Assembly: GCA_905235085.1 (NCBI GenBank)
Contig: CAJOKD010000008.1
Span: 1-64,000 of the forward strand
Origin: an uncultured Bacteroidales bacterium
Lineage (GTDB): Bacteria; Bacteroidota; Bacteroidia; Bacteroidales; UBA932
Direction: 5' to 3'
DNA: 64,000 nt
Under the pieces are notes generated by a model. That model was not told the origin of the DNA. It saw only the letters and a list, made by a program, of their open reading frames with translations, and did no database searches. Positions 24,521 through 33,761 of the stretch are shown here, one piece after another (the first letter of the stretch is position 1; the number at the start of each line of letters is the position of its first letter). Both the position numbers and the translations under genes were made by a program.

Positions 24521-26591
24521 ATCCTCCTGTGAACTTCATCTCCTTGAACAGATAGGAAGCGTTCCCTATCCTGGAGATGTTGAACAGCAGGTACCTGACG
24601 TCCAGGGATACGTTCCTGCAGACCTCCGGGTCGAACACATAGTCGCTCATCGTACCTTCCCAGACCCTGTCGAAGTTGATTCCGATGAGGTCTCCGTCTG
24701 CATTCAGCACGGGACTTCCTGAATTGCCTCCGGTAGTGTGGTTAGTGGCGAGGAAGCATACCGGCTGTCCGTCGAGCCCTCCCTTGGCGTAGAGGTCGCG
24801 AAGCTTCTGCGGGATGTCGTAGTCGAAGATGTCAGGGTTGTCTTTCTCTATGATGCCCTTGAGGGTTGAAACCGGTTTGTACCAGGCCCCGTCAGCAGGG
24901 GAGTAGCCTTCAACGTGTCCGTAGGCGACACGGAGGGTCAGGTTCGCATCCGGGTAGAATACCTTTTCCTTGTTGAATTCCATCTGGCCTTTCATATATT
25001 GCCTGTTGGCCAGGTTTATTTCCTTGTTGAGTCTGTCTACCACGGGTTTGATATATGTCTCGAACCATTTCCTGAAAGCATCGAACATCTCATAGGCTGG
25101 ATCGGTTTCGACTATGGCCTTGTCATCGGGGCCCAAGGCAAGGACTTTGTCTCGGTCGGTGAACAGGGACTTGGAGAAAAGATCCTTCTTCCAGGCTTCG
25201 ACGCTCCCATATTCCTGCAGTTTGTCAGTGTAATAGTTTGGCAGCAAGCCTTTTGAAACTCCTTCGCCGAATCCCTCCATCATCGCCGTGAATATTTCTT
25301 CATCGATCGGCTGATAGTAGTCCTTGAAGAATGCTCCGGCGTAGCCGTCCTTGGCATCCTTGTTCCGGAGCCTGGAGTGGATGGCGGATGCGAAGTTCAG
25401 TATCTCTATGGCCCTGACGGTTTCATTGTAATACTCATAAGCGAGGAAAAACGGCTCCCTCTCGCTGTACAGACGATGCATCTTGCGGGTGAGTCCTTCA
25501 TAACCGGTTCCTCCTGCCCATTCGTCGAAGCGGGCCTCGTATTCCTGCTTCCCGGCGACCGTGTTCATCTTGCGTATGCCCTTGCTTTCTCCCTGCCATT
25601 TCTTCCAGGCGTTGGCTACATTGGCTTGCTTGGAGGAGTATTTGATGCGCACCGCCTGGTCCTGGGACATATATTTCTTCTGGATAGCCAGCCTCTGTGT
25701 CCTCAGGGCGATCTTGGCAGGATCGGAGACCTCGGAGACATATCTGACCTCGTCGCTCAAAACATATTCCCGGGTGGTGCCGGGGCAGCCGTAGACGAAG
25801 GTGAAATCGCCGTCGCTCACTCCTGCAAGCGAGATCCTGAGAGACTTCTTCGGACGGAAAGGCACGTTGTCTTTCGAATACTCTGCCGGCTCGTTGTCTT
25901 TTCCGGCGTAAATCCTGAAAATGGAGAAGTCTCCGGTGTGGCGCGGCCACATCCAGTTGTCAGTATCGCCGCCGAACTTCCCGATAGAGGAAGGGGGAGC
26001 TCCCACGAGTCTTATGTCCCTGTAAATCTTGTAGACGAATAGGAAATACTGATTCCCGTAATACAGTGCTTCTACCCTCGCGCTGAGTCCTTTGCCTTTT
26101 GCAGAGGCTTCGGATACCAGTTTTGCAGACCTGACTTTCACCAGTGAATCCCGCTCGGCCGGTTCTACTTCTTCGGTGATTCCTTCCAGGATGATGTCGG
26201 TCACATCCTCCATCCTTTCGAGGAAACTGACCGTGAGCCCGGGATTAGGAAGCTCCTCATCCCTTCCCATGGCCCAGAAGCCGTCTTTGAGATAGTCGTG
26301 CTCGACGTTGCTGTGCTTCTGGATGAAACTGTACCCGCAGTGATGGTTGGTGAACAGGAGGCCCTGGTCGGAGATTATCTCTCCCGTGCATCCGCTGCCG
26401 AAGAGTACTATCGCATCCTTGAGAGATGCTTTGTTGACACTGTAGATGTCTTCTGCGGTAAGCCGGCAGCCTTTTGCCTGCATATCCGCTATCCTTTGTG
26501 AAATGAGTACGGGAAGCCACATTCCCTCGTCCGCCCTGGCTGGTGAGAGCACGGCCAGGGAAAGCGCAATGGAGATGAACAATCTTTTCAT
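24501..26591 (-). CDS. S46 family Asp/Glu-specific dipeptidyl peptidase (DPP11-like)
   Basis: 696 residues from ATG 26591 (MKRLFISIALSLAVLSPARA signal peptide); a longer reading from 26672 runs into the pckA terminator. Catalytic triad motifs are present: His84 in TNHHCGYSF, Asp in PRHTGDFSIFR, Ser in TGGNSGSPVLNADG. Eighteen residues after the Ser comes Arg in INFDRVWEG; the matching Arg673 in the Porphyromonas DPP11 selects acidic P1 residues, whereas DPP7 has Gly. It therefore probably releases N-terminal dipeptides with Asp or Glu in the second position, in the periplasm, feeding amino-acid catabolism. Confidence 0.94.
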   Translation of the reverse strand: MKRLFISIALSLAVLSPARADEGMWLPVLISQRIADMQAKGCRLTAEDIYSVNKASLKDAIVLFGSGCTGEIISDQGLLFTNHHCGYSFIQKHSNVEHDYLKDGFWAMGRDEELPNPGLTVSFLERMEDVTDIILEGITEEVEPAERDSLVKVRSAKLVSEASAKGKGLSARVEALYYGNQYFLFVYKIYRDIRLVGAPPSSIGKFGGDTDNWMWPRHTGDFSIFRIYAGKDNEPAEYSKDNVPFRPKKSLRISLAGVSDGDFTFVYGCPGTTREYVLSDEVRYVSEVSDPAKIALRTQRLAIQKKYMSQDQAVRIKYSSKQANVANAWKKWQGESKGIRKMNTVAGKQEYEARFDEWAGGTGYEGLTRKMHRLYSEREPFFLAYEYYNETVRAIEILNFASAIHSRLRNKDAKDGYAGAFFKDYYQPIDEEIFTAMMEGFGEGVSKGLLPNYYTDKLQEYGSVEAWKKDLFSKSLFTDRDKVLALGPDDKAIVETDPAYEMFDAFRKWFETYIKPVVDRLNKEINLANRQYMKGQMEFNKEKVFYPDANLTLRVAYGHVEGYSPADGAWYKPVSTLKGIIEKDNPDIFDYDIPQKLRDLYAKGGLDGQPVCFLATNHTTGGNSGSPVLNADGDLIGINFDRVWEGTMSDYVFDPEVCRNVSLDVRYLLFNISRIGNASYLFKEMKFTGGSIKKYR

Positions 26592-26636
26592 TGAATCATA
26601 TTTCAGTACTTGCAAGATAGCAATAATCGGGGATAT

Positions 26637-26668
26637 AAAAAAGCCCGCCGCTGTTCTGCGGACGGGCT
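26637..26668 (-). terminator. terminator of pckA
   Basis: On the minus strand GCCCGTCCGC (26658-26667) pairs with GCGGCGGGC (26643-26651) around a six-base loop, with one bulged position, followed by TTTTTT. It lies about 20 bases after the pckA stop and ahead of the DPP11 start. Confidence 0.85.
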
Positions 26669-26688
26669 TCATTGACCGTGATGAAATC

Positions 26689-28293
26689 CTAGAGCTGAGG
26701 ACCAGCCTTTACGAGGGCCTTTCCAGCCTTGTTGGACTCATACTTGTGGAAGTTCTTGATGAACCTTCCCGCAAGATCCTGTGCCTTCTTCTCCCATTCT
26801 GCAGCGTCTGCATAAGTGTCGCGAGGATCGAGGATTCCGGTGTCTACACCTTCAAGTACAGTAGGAACGGTGAAGTTGAAATAAGGAATCTTCTTGGTAG
26901 GAGCAGTGTCGATGCTGTGGTTGAGGATCGCATCGATGATGCCGCGGGTGTCGCGGATGGAGATACGCTTGCCGGTACCGTTCCAGCCGGTATTGACGAG
27001 ATATGCCTTGGCTCCGCTCTTCTTCATCTTCTTGACGAGTTCCTCTGCATACTTGGTAGGATGCAGCTCGAGGAAAGCCTGTCCGAAGCAAGCTGAGAAG
27101 GTAGGGGTAGGTTCGGTGATTCCGCGCTCGGTACCTGCGAGCTTGGCAGTGAATCCTGAGAGGAAGTAGTACTTGGTCTGGTCAGGAGTCAGGATGGAAA
27201 CCGGAGGAAGGACACCGAAAGCATCAGCCGAGAGGAAGATGACCTGCTTTGCTGCAGGTCCGTGGGAATCCGGACGGACGATGTTGTTGATGTGATAGAT
27301 AGGATAGGAAACGCGGGTGTTCTCGGTGACGCTCTTGTCGTTGAAGTCGATCTTTCCTTCAGCATCGACGGTTACGTTCTCGAGAAGTGCATCGCGGCGG
27401 ATTGCGTTGTAGATATCAGGCTCCGACTCCTTGTCGAGCTTGATGACCTTCGCATAACAGCCACCTTCGAAGTTGAAGACTCCCTTGTTGTCCCAGCCGT
27501 GCTCGTCGTCGCCGATGAGCTTGCGCTTAGGATCGGTGGAAAGGGTGGTCTTGCCGGTTCCGGAAAGTCCGAAGAAGATAGCGGTGTTCTCACCGTTCAT
27601 ATCGGTATTGGCCGAGCAGTGCATCGCAGCGATGCCCTTGAGAGGCAGGTAGTAGTTCATCATAGAGAACAATCCCTTCTTCATCTCACCTCCGTACCAG
27701 GTGTTGAGGATGACCTGCTCCCTGCTGGTGACGTTGAACGCCACGCAGGTGTCGCTGCGGAGGCCGAGTTCCTGATAGTTCTCGACTTTGGCCTTGGAAG
27801 CGCAGTAGACTACGAAATCAGGCTCCTGGTCGAATTCCTTCTGGTTCTTCGGACGGATGAACATATTAGTTACAAAGTGGGCCTGCCAGGCGACCTCCAT
27901 AATGAAGCGGACCTTCATACGAGTGTCCTTGTGGGTGCCGCAGAATCCGTCTACCACGTAGAGCTTCTTGCCGGAGAGCTGGGTCTGTGCGAGCTTTTTG
28001 ACTTCCTTCCAGACCTTCACGGACATCTCGTGGTTGTCGTTAGGATACTCAGGAGTATTCCACCATACGGTGTCCTTGGAGTTCTTGTCCATTACGATGT
28101 ACTTGTCCTTAGGAGAGCGGCCGGTGAAAACTCCGGTCATAACGTTGATAGCTCCGAGCTCGGTTACCTGGCCCTTTTCAAAGCCTGTGAGACCCGGTTT
28201 CGTCTCTTCGTTGTAAAGTACTTCGTAGGTAGGGTTGTAAAGGACTTCCTTGACTCCCTTGATACCATAACGTCTTAAATCCATCTTAGGCAT
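26689..28293 (-). CDS. pckA: ATP-dependent phosphoenolpyruvate carboxykinase
   Basis: 534 residues, the standard length. Motifs: RSPKDKYIV, the kinase loop [12 protein letters not shown], the metal-binding DDEHGWDN, the PEP region [16 protein letters not shown], and [16 protein letters not shown] near the end. It interconverts oxaloacetate and PEP with ATP/ADP. In saccharolytic Bacteroidales it usually runs in the carboxylating direction, fixing CO2 on the way to succinate. It has a perfect consensus promoter, a strong terminator and stands alone. Confidence 0.97.
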   Translation of the reverse strand: MPKMDLRRYGIKGVKEVLYNPTYEVLYNEETKPGLTGFEKGQVTELGAINVMTGVFTGRSPKDKYIVMDKNSKDTVWWNTPEYPNDNHEMSVKVWKEVKKLAQTQLSGKKLYVVDGFCGTHKDTRMKVRFIMEVAWQAHFVTNMFIRPKNQKEFDQEPDFVVYCASKAKVENYQELGLRSDTCVAFNVTSREQVILNTWYGGEMKKGLFSMMNYYLPLKGIAAMHCSANTDMNGENTAIFFGLSGTGKTTLSTDPKRKLIGDDEHGWDNKGVFNFEGGCYAKVIKLDKESEPDIYNAIRRDALLENVTVDAEGKIDFNDKSVTENTRVSYPIYHINNIVRPDSHGPAAKQVIFLSADAFGVLPPVSILTPDQTKYYFLSGFTAKLAGTERGITEPTPTFSACFGQAFLELHPTKYAEELVKKMKKSGAKAYLVNTGWNGTGKRISIRDTRGIIDAILNHSIDTAPTKKIPYFNFTVPTVLEGVDTGILDPRDTYADAAEWEKKAQDLAGRFIKNFHKYESNKAGKALVKAGPQL

Positions 28294-28340
28294 AATTATC
28301 TGTAATTAACTGGTTGAACTTTATCCTTTGAATGTGCGCG

Positions 28341-28372
28341 CAAATTTACTCAATTAATTTGCATTACTCAAA
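28341..28372 (-). promoter_or_regulatory. pckA promoter
   Basis: Minus-strand TTTG (28369-28372), a 20-bp spacer, TAAATTTG (28341-28348): a full consensus match, with a leader of about 40 bases. Confidence 0.88.
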
Positions 28373-28390
28373 TCTCAAGGATTAATTTCG

Positions 28391-28398
28391 TACATTTG
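28391..28398 (+). promoter_or_regulatory. recQ -7 element
   Basis: TACATTTG fits TAnnTTTG; no good TTTG lies about 20 bp upstream, and that area is shared with the divergent pckA promoter. Leader of about 70 bases to ATG 28479. Confidence 0.45.
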
Positions 28399-28478
28399 TA
28401 CATACATACGCGTTTGCTGCAAATTGTTTGCCACCGGGTATCGTAATTAATTGTTATAAAACGATTTAAGTATCGATT

Positions 28479-30386
28479 ATGACACCACTGGAAGTATTGG
28501 GAGAGTATTGGGGCTATGATGGATTCCGTCCTATGCAGGAGAAAATCATCGGTGCTGCACTTGAAGGGAAGGATGTGCTGGCTATCCTGCCGACCGGAGG
28601 CGGGAAGTCGGTATGCTTCCAGGTGCCCGGCTTGCTTGCGGACGGACTTACCCTTGTAATAACCCCGTTGATCGCCCTTATGAAGGACCAGGTCCAGAAC
28701 CTTGAGGCGAAGGGGATCAGGGCTGTCGCTGTCCACGCGGGAATGACCCGTCACGAAGTGGACCTGGCCCTGAACAATGCGGCATACGGCGGCATAAAGT
28801 TCCTCTACCTTTCGCCGGAACGTCTTTCCACCCAGTTGTTCCAGTCCTATCTGGATGTCCTGGATGTCAGCTACATCGTCGTGGACGAGGCCCATTGCAT
28901 TTCCCAGTGGGGATATGACTTCCGTCCCGACTACCTCCGGATCGGAAGGCTCAGGGAACGTATTGACGCTCCTGTCATCGCGTTGACTGCAACTGCCCCC
29001 CCCCGGGTAGCTGAGGATATCATGGAGCGTCTGGGCTTCCGGGAACCCCTCCTTCTCAGGAGCGGTTTCGAACGGCCGAATCTCAACTACATAGTCAGGC
29101 ATACAGAGGACAAGGACACTCAGCTCCTGAATATTTGCAACGGAGTCTCTGGAAGCGGTATCATCTATGCCAGGAACAGGCGTAAATGCGAAGAAATAGC
29201 ATCTTCTCTGAAGGCAGGAGGGGTGAGCGTCTCATATTACCACGCTGGCCTCGGAGCTGAAACACGTGCCCAGCGGCAGGCAAAGTGGAAGGACGGCTCC
29301 ATCCGCATAATGGTCTGCACCAATGCTTTCGGAATGGGAATAGACAAGCCTGACGTCCGTTTCGTGGTCCATTATGACCTTCCGGAGAGCCCTGAGGCAT
29401 ATTTCCAGGAGGCAGGAAGGGCCGGGCGTGACGGAGAAAGGTCATTCGCAGTCCTGCTCTGGAACGGAATCGACGTCCGCAGGGCGCATCAGCTCGAGGA
29501 TGTTTCCTTTCCTTCACTCGGATACATCGAAGATGTCTATTCCAAGCTTCACGCATTCTTCGAGATACCGTACGATTCCGGGATCGGTCGCCAGCTCAAG
29601 TTCAAGCTGGAGGATTTCTGCAAGGCCTATTCTCTCCAGCGCGCACCTGTATTCCACTCCATCAAGTATCTGGAGCGGACAGGACATCTGACATATTCGG
29701 AAGAGGTCGACATTCCTGCGAAGGTAAAGATCAAGGTCGACCGCAAATCCCTCTACGACATCGAGGTCCCGACCCAGGAACTGGCCGACCTGCTTGATAT
29801 CCTGATGAGGACATATCCGGCGGTATTCTCCTTCGTACAGCCTATCGATGAGGAATATGTCGCAGGCCGGCTCGGCACGACTGTACCGCAGCTCAGGGTG
29901 CTGCTTTACAATCTCTCGCTTGAGCATATAATCACCTATGTTCCGGCCGACCATTCCGATGTCGTGGTCATCCACCACGACCGTCTTCGCCCGGGCAACC
30001 TGGACCTGATGCCCGACCGTTACCGCTCGCTCCGGGAGAATTACCATCTCCGTTCAGAGGCTATGCTGGAATATGCTTCCGAAACCGATGAATGCAGGCC
30101 GCATTTCCTGCTCCGGTATTTCGGCCAGGAAGACAGCAAAGAGTGCGGAGTCTGCGATGTATGCCGAGGCAAGGCTGCGCTCAGGAGCACGGCTTCCATT
30201 CCATCTTCGACCACTGCGCAGTTTACGAGGATGAAGCTCCAGGAGTTCATCTCTGAGAGAGAAGGGGAGTACACGATAGAAGAGATCGTGGCCGAATTCG
30301 GGAATCCGTCGAAGGACTATTCACCGGACTACCTGTCCATCCTCAGACAGCTTATCGACGACGGGACCGTCCCTGTTTATTCATAG
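28479..30386 (+). CDS. recQ: ATP-dependent DNA helicase RecQ
   Basis: 635 residues. Helicase motifs in order: Q-loop YDGFRPMQEKII, Walker A ILPTGGGKSVCFQ, DEAHCISQWGYDFRPDYLRI, ALTATAPPRV, GSGIIYARNRRKCEE, GMGIDKPDVRFVVHYDLP, and QEAGRAGRDG. The zinc-binding module is HFLLRYFGQEDSKECGVCDVC. The C-terminal HRDC domain of long RecQ proteins appears to be missing or replaced by about 50 residues. It unwinds 3'-5' in recombination and repair. A nine-cytosine run at 28996-29004 lies inside the PPR codons. Confidence 0.94.
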   Translation: MTPLEVLGEYWGYDGFRPMQEKIIGAALEGKDVLAILPTGGGKSVCFQVPGLLADGLTLVITPLIALMKDQVQNLEAKGIRAVAVHAGMTRHEVDLALNNAAYGGIKFLYLSPERLSTQLFQSYLDVLDVSYIVVDEAHCISQWGYDFRPDYLRIGRLRERIDAPVIALTATAPPRVAEDIMERLGFREPLLLRSGFERPNLNYIVRHTEDKDTQLLNICNGVSGSGIIYARNRRKCEEIASSLKAGGVSVSYYHAGLGAETRAQRQAKWKDGSIRIMVCTNAFGMGIDKPDVRFVVHYDLPESPEAYFQEAGRAGRDGERSFAVLLWNGIDVRRAHQLEDVSFPSLGYIEDVYSKLHAFFEIPYDSGIGRQLKFKLEDFCKAYSLQRAPVFHSIKYLERTGHLTYSEEVDIPAKVKIKVDRKSLYDIEVPTQELADLLDILMRTYPAVFSFVQPIDEEYVAGRLGTTVPQLRVLLYNLSLEHIITYVPADHSDVVVIHHDRLRPGNLDLMPDRYRSLRENYHLRSEAMLEYASETDECRPHFLLRYFGQEDSKECGVCDVCRGKAALRSTASIPSSTTAQFTRMKLQEFISEREGEYTIEEIVAEFGNPSKDYSPDYLSILRQLIDDGTVPVYS

Positions 30387-30390
30387 GTTC

Positions 30391-31338
30391 TCAGCTAATC
30401 GTCAGTCCGTCGTAGGCGGGCTGCACCTTCGATCGGATGCCTCTGCCCGAGCAGAGGTTTTCCAGTTCGTCGCAGAACCTGGAATGGCAGGGGAAGGAAT
30501 GTGAGAGATGCGTGAGCCAGGTGTTCTCCGCACCAATCCTGTCCGAAAGCTCCAGCACTTCGTCCAGACTGAAATGGGAATGGTGTGGATGGTAGCCTAC
30601 TGTGTTGAGTGTCAGATGTTTCAAGCCCTCGAGCTTGGAGAATTCGCTTTCCGGAATCGAACTGAAGTCGGTCAGGTACGCAATCTGCCCGAAGCGGAAT
30701 CCGAACACCGGCAGCTTGTCGTGCATCCCCCTGACCGGGATTATCTCGACACCTCCGGTCGAACAGGCCATCCCCGCTGGGTCTGCCTTGTCTATCATAT
30801 CTTCCAGGCAGCGGCTGGTAGGAACCAGGCGGCCGTCAGCAAGGCGGTAATGGTAGCCTACATCGTGGACCCATACCAGCTCGCGTTCTTCCGTGTTCGG
30901 ATATACGAGGAATGGCTCTTCATCGATTATATGGAGATGCCATTCAGGTGCGCCGGGGTATTTCGGGAACCTGAACACGTACGGGTATTCCCGGATCAGG
31001 TCTTCCTTGACCCGGTCCTCACAGTATATTTCAGCAGCTCTCCTGTCTATGTAGTTGAGCGAGCGGACGTCGTCCAGTCCTCCCGTATGGTCCTTGTGGT
31101 TGTGGGTCAGGAGAATGGCGTCCAGGTGGCAAAGTCCGTTGGACAGCATCTGCATCCTGAAATCGGGCCCTGCATCGACCAGTATCGCCAGGCCGCCGTA
31201 TTCGACGAATGCAGAAGCCCGGAGGCGTTTGTCGTGCGGATCCGGCGATTTGCACACTTCGCAACCGCAGCCTATTATCGGGACTCCCTGTGAAGTCCCG
31301 GTGCCCAAGAACGTGAGTTTTGCCTGTCCGTAGTCCAT
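30391..31338 (-). CDS. PhnP-like metallo-beta-lactamase-fold phosphodiesterase
   Basis: 315 residues. N-terminal LTFLGTGTSQGVPIIGCGCEVC with the cysteine cluster seen in PhnP-type proteins, the metal motif LTHNHKDHTGGLDD, IPVRGMHDKLP, and LTDFSSIPESE. It likely hydrolyses a cyclic phosphodiester or related small molecule; the true substrate is unknown since no phosphonate genes are present. Last gene of a minus-strand operon, starting 1 base after mtaB. Confidence 0.88.
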   Translation of the reverse strand: MDYGQAKLTFLGTGTSQGVPIIGCGCEVCKSPDPHDKRLRASAFVEYGGLAILVDAGPDFRMQMLSNGLCHLDAILLTHNHKDHTGGLDDVRSLNYIDRRAAEIYCEDRVKEDLIREYPYVFRFPKYPGAPEWHLHIIDEEPFLVYPNTEERELVWVHDVGYHYRLADGRLVPTSRCLEDMIDKADPAGMACSTGGVEIIPVRGMHDKLPVFGFRFGQIAYLTDFSSIPESEFSKLEGLKHLTLNTVGYHPHHSHFSLDEVLELSDRIGAENTWLTHLSHSFPCHSRFCDELENLCSGRGIRSKVQPAYDGLTIS

Positions 31339-31339
31339 T

Positions 31340-32614
31340 TCAGATGATGATGTCTTCGATAGTGTTCACCCTTGCCGGGTCGTAGGGCCTTTCCTTCCTG
31401 ATGTAATTCCCGGTGAAACCTCCCATCATTCCGTCCTTGCAGTCCGACTCCCAGAGCACCTGCGACTGCCTTCCTCGGTTCTTAGCGATGAAGTCCGAGT
31501 TCAGTCCGGCGCACAAGGTCTCGAGCCTGGCAACGCGTTCTGTCTTGACCGAGTCCTTGACCTGGTCTTTCCACGATGCGGCTACCGTTCCCGGCCGCCT
31601 CGAGTACGGGAAAACGTGGATGAAAGCCGGCTTGATCCTCTCTTCCAGGAAGGAATATGTCTCTCCGAACAATTCTTCTGTTTCTCCTGGCAGGCCGGCT
31701 ATCACGTCTATCCCGAAGAATACGAAAGGCTTGAGGTTGCCTCCGGGTGTGCCCGGAACAGGATCCATCCGCTCCCGTATGTATCCTATCCTCTCGGCGA
31801 ATAATTCAGTGGTGTATTTCCTTCCGACGCGTTTCAGCAAGGCATCGGAGCCTGTCTGCAAGGGAATATGGAAATGTGGCTGGAACTTGGTGCCTGAAGC
31901 TATCCAGTCCACTATTCCTTCCGTTATCAGGTTGGGCTCGATCGAGGATATGCGGTAGCGTTCGATCCCTTCCACGTCGTTGAGCCTCTTGATGAGGTCG
32001 AGGAAGCTCTCTCCCGTAGTCCTTCCGAAGTCCCCGGTGTTTACGCCAGTTATCACTATCTCCTTGATGCCGGTGGAAGCGATCTGCTCCGCCTGCTTGA
32101 TTACATCCGCTACCGGGATGCTCCTGGACAATCCCCTTGCGAAAGGCACGGTACAGTAAGCGCAGAAGTTGTTGCATCCGTCCTGCACCTTAAGGAAAGA
32201 GCGGGTCCTTTCTTCAGAGGAATATGCCTCCAGGACTTTCTGCCTGACAGCGGCCTCCTGCTTGAACTCCATTCCCAGGAATTCCAGGGTAGCGGCTACG
32301 ACACGGACCTTATCCTTAGCTCCGAATACAAGACTTACTCCCTCTATATCAAGTAGTTCCTCCTTCCTGAGCTCAGCATAGCAGCCGGTTACCACGAGGC
32401 ACGCTGCAGGTGCCGTGCGATGCATCTTCCTTATGATGTTGCGGCATTTCTTCTCGGCGCGTTCCGTGACCGAGCAGGTGTTGATCAGATACACATCGGC
32501 CTTGTCTTCCCACGGGACTACTTCCAGTCCGTTACGGACGAAGCCTCTCTCATAGGTTGATGTTTCGGCGTAGTTCAGCTTGCAGCCGAGTGTCAGGAAC
32601 GCAATCCTCATCAT
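31340..32614 (-). CDS. mtaB: tRNA t6A37 methylthiotransferase MtaB
   Basis: 424 residues from ATG 32614 (ATG 32611 is equally possible). Three parts: UPF0004 domain (LTLGCKLNYAET, INTCSVTERAEKKCR, VVTGCYAEL) binding one Fe-S cluster; radical-SAM domain with the CxxxCxxC motif DGCNNFCAYCTVPFARG; a C-terminal TRAM-like region. It converts t6A to ms2t6A at position 37 of ANN-decoding tRNAs. The start overlaps the folB stop (TGATG), implying coupled translation. Confidence 0.95.
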   Translation of the reverse strand: MMRIAFLTLGCKLNYAETSTYERGFVRNGLEVVPWEDKADVYLINTCSVTERAEKKCRNIIRKMHRTAPAACLVVTGCYAELRKEELLDIEGVSLVFGAKDKVRVVAATLEFLGMEFKQEAAVRQKVLEAYSSEERTRSFLKVQDGCNNFCAYCTVPFARGLSRSIPVADVIKQAEQIASTGIKEIVITGVNTGDFGRTTGESFLDLIKRLNDVEGIERYRISSIEPNLITEGIVDWIASGTKFQPHFHIPLQTGSDALLKRVGRKYTTELFAERIGYIRERMDPVPGTPGGNLKPFVFFGIDVIAGLPGETEELFGETYSFLEERIKPAFIHVFPYSRRPGTVAASWKDQVKDSVKTERVARLETLCAGLNSDFIAKNRGRQSQVLWESDCKDGMMGGFTGNYIRKERPYDPARVNTIEDIII

Positions 32615-33021
32615 CAATAGTTTTTGAGTTCGTCAGGGGCCAGGTCTTCTCCGTAACTGGCGGTTACCCTCGACCAGGCGCATATTCCGCCCACGGGCGG
32701 GTTCTTCTTGGCTACCCTGACCTGGATGAAGAGCATTTCCCCGAACTCCCTGGCCAGGCAGTCCACAATGCGCCCGGCGACGTTTTCCAGGAGATCTGAA
32801 GGCTTGGCCATCTCCCTTGCGATTATGTCGTAGACGGCCGAGTAATCGATGGTTTTCTCCAGATCGTCGGAAGCCCCGGCCCTCTTGATATTGATATGCC
32901 CCAGGAAATCCACGACGAAGGTATTGCCTTCAGTCTTTTCCCGTTCCAGGCAACCGTGATATGAGTGGAATTCCATTCCGAGCAGTTCGATGGCTCCCAA
33001 ATCGTTTATCTTAAGTCTCAT
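32614..33021 (-). CDS. folB: dihydroneopterin aldolase FolB
   Basis: 135 residues. Family signs: IELLGMEFHSYHGCLEREK (the YHG with conserved Tyr and the following Glu), TIDYSAVYDII, LLENVAGRI and VRVAKKNPPVGG with the catalytic Lys. Cleaves dihydroneopterin in folate synthesis. Other folate genes are not in the window. Lies between the methyltransferase gene and mtaB in one operon. Confidence 0.93.
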   Translation of the reverse strand: MRLKINDLGAIELLGMEFHSYHGCLEREKTEGNTFVVDFLGHINIKRAGASDDLEKTIDYSAVYDIIAREMAKPSDLLENVAGRIVDCLAREFGEMLFIQVRVAKKNPPVGGICAWSRVTASYGEDLAPDELKNY

Positions 33022-33029
33022 TTCGTTGA

Positions 33030-33749
33030 TTATGCCAATATGAGGAAGACACAGGGCCGTTTCCCTATAGTGAAGGTTTTACGGTTCCAGGATTTCACAG
33101 CCATCGTCAGGATGGTTTCGTCTTCATTCGTAATGTCCGCCGCTATGCACAGTTTCGTGGAAGGCTTCAATGTGGACAGCAGGTCCGCCATCATCGAATC
33201 GTTTCGGTACGGGGTTTCTATGAATATCTCGGTCTGGCCTAGTCTGGCTGACCTTGCTTCTATCTCGCGTATTGCCTTGCGGCGTTCTTCGCTCTTGGCG
33301 GGAAGGTAGCCGCAGAAAGCGAAGCTTTGCCCGTTGAGTCCCGACCCCATCAGGGCCAACATCAGGGAAGATGGTCCGACCATCGGGATGACGCGTATAC
33401 CTTCCCTGTGGCAGAGGGCTACAAGCTGGGCTCCGGGGTCGGCAACTGCCGGAAGGCCGGCTTCGGAAAGCAGGCCGACATCCGTTGGATTGCCTCCTTC
33501 ATCAGCGAAGAGTTCCAGAAGGGACTCGACATCAGACTCGCAGGAGTGCTCGTTGAGTTCCCTGAGTTCAAGCTCCTGGATATGCCCTTTCAGACCTGCG
33601 GCACTGAGGAATCGTCTCGCGGTACGGCTTTCTTCGACGACGTACCTGCTGATGTGCAGGATGCGGTCGAGCACCGGCTGCGGAAGGATATCCGATGGAT
33701 TGCCGTCTCCCAATGGGGTTGGGATGAGATAGAGGTTCCCTTTTGCCAT
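33030..33749 (-). CDS. RsmI-like SAM-dependent methyltransferase
   Basis: 239 residues with tetrapyrrole-methylase-fold motifs of the RsmI group: GNLYLIPTPLGDGNPSDILP, EESRTARRFL, LLSEAGLPAVADPGAQLV, GPSSLMLALMGSGLNGQSFAFCGYLP. It lacks the extra C-terminal domain of RsmI (about 280 residues), as do the shorter Bacteroidetes paralogues. 2'-O-methylation of an rRNA cytidine is the closest known activity, but this paralogue's target is not established. Confidence 0.85.
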   Translation of the reverse strand: MAKGNLYLIPTPLGDGNPSDILPQPVLDRILHISRYVVEESRTARRFLSAAGLKGHIQELELRELNEHSCESDVESLLELFADEGGNPTDVGLLSEAGLPAVADPGAQLVALCHREGIRVIPMVGPSSLMLALMGSGLNGQSFAFCGYLPAKSEERRKAIREIEARSARLGQTEIFIETPYRNDSMMADLLSTLKPSTKLCIAADITNEDETILTMAVKSWNRKTFTIGKRPCVFLILA

Positions 33750-33761
33750 TCCGATGCAAAT

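Noticed and set aside
27262..28278. 338-codon plus-strand open frame opposite pckA
   Set aside because: It is the antisense of a highly conserved enzyme gene; protein composition is Val/Leu/Asp-rich and low in motifs, and there is no promoter or ribosome site of its own.
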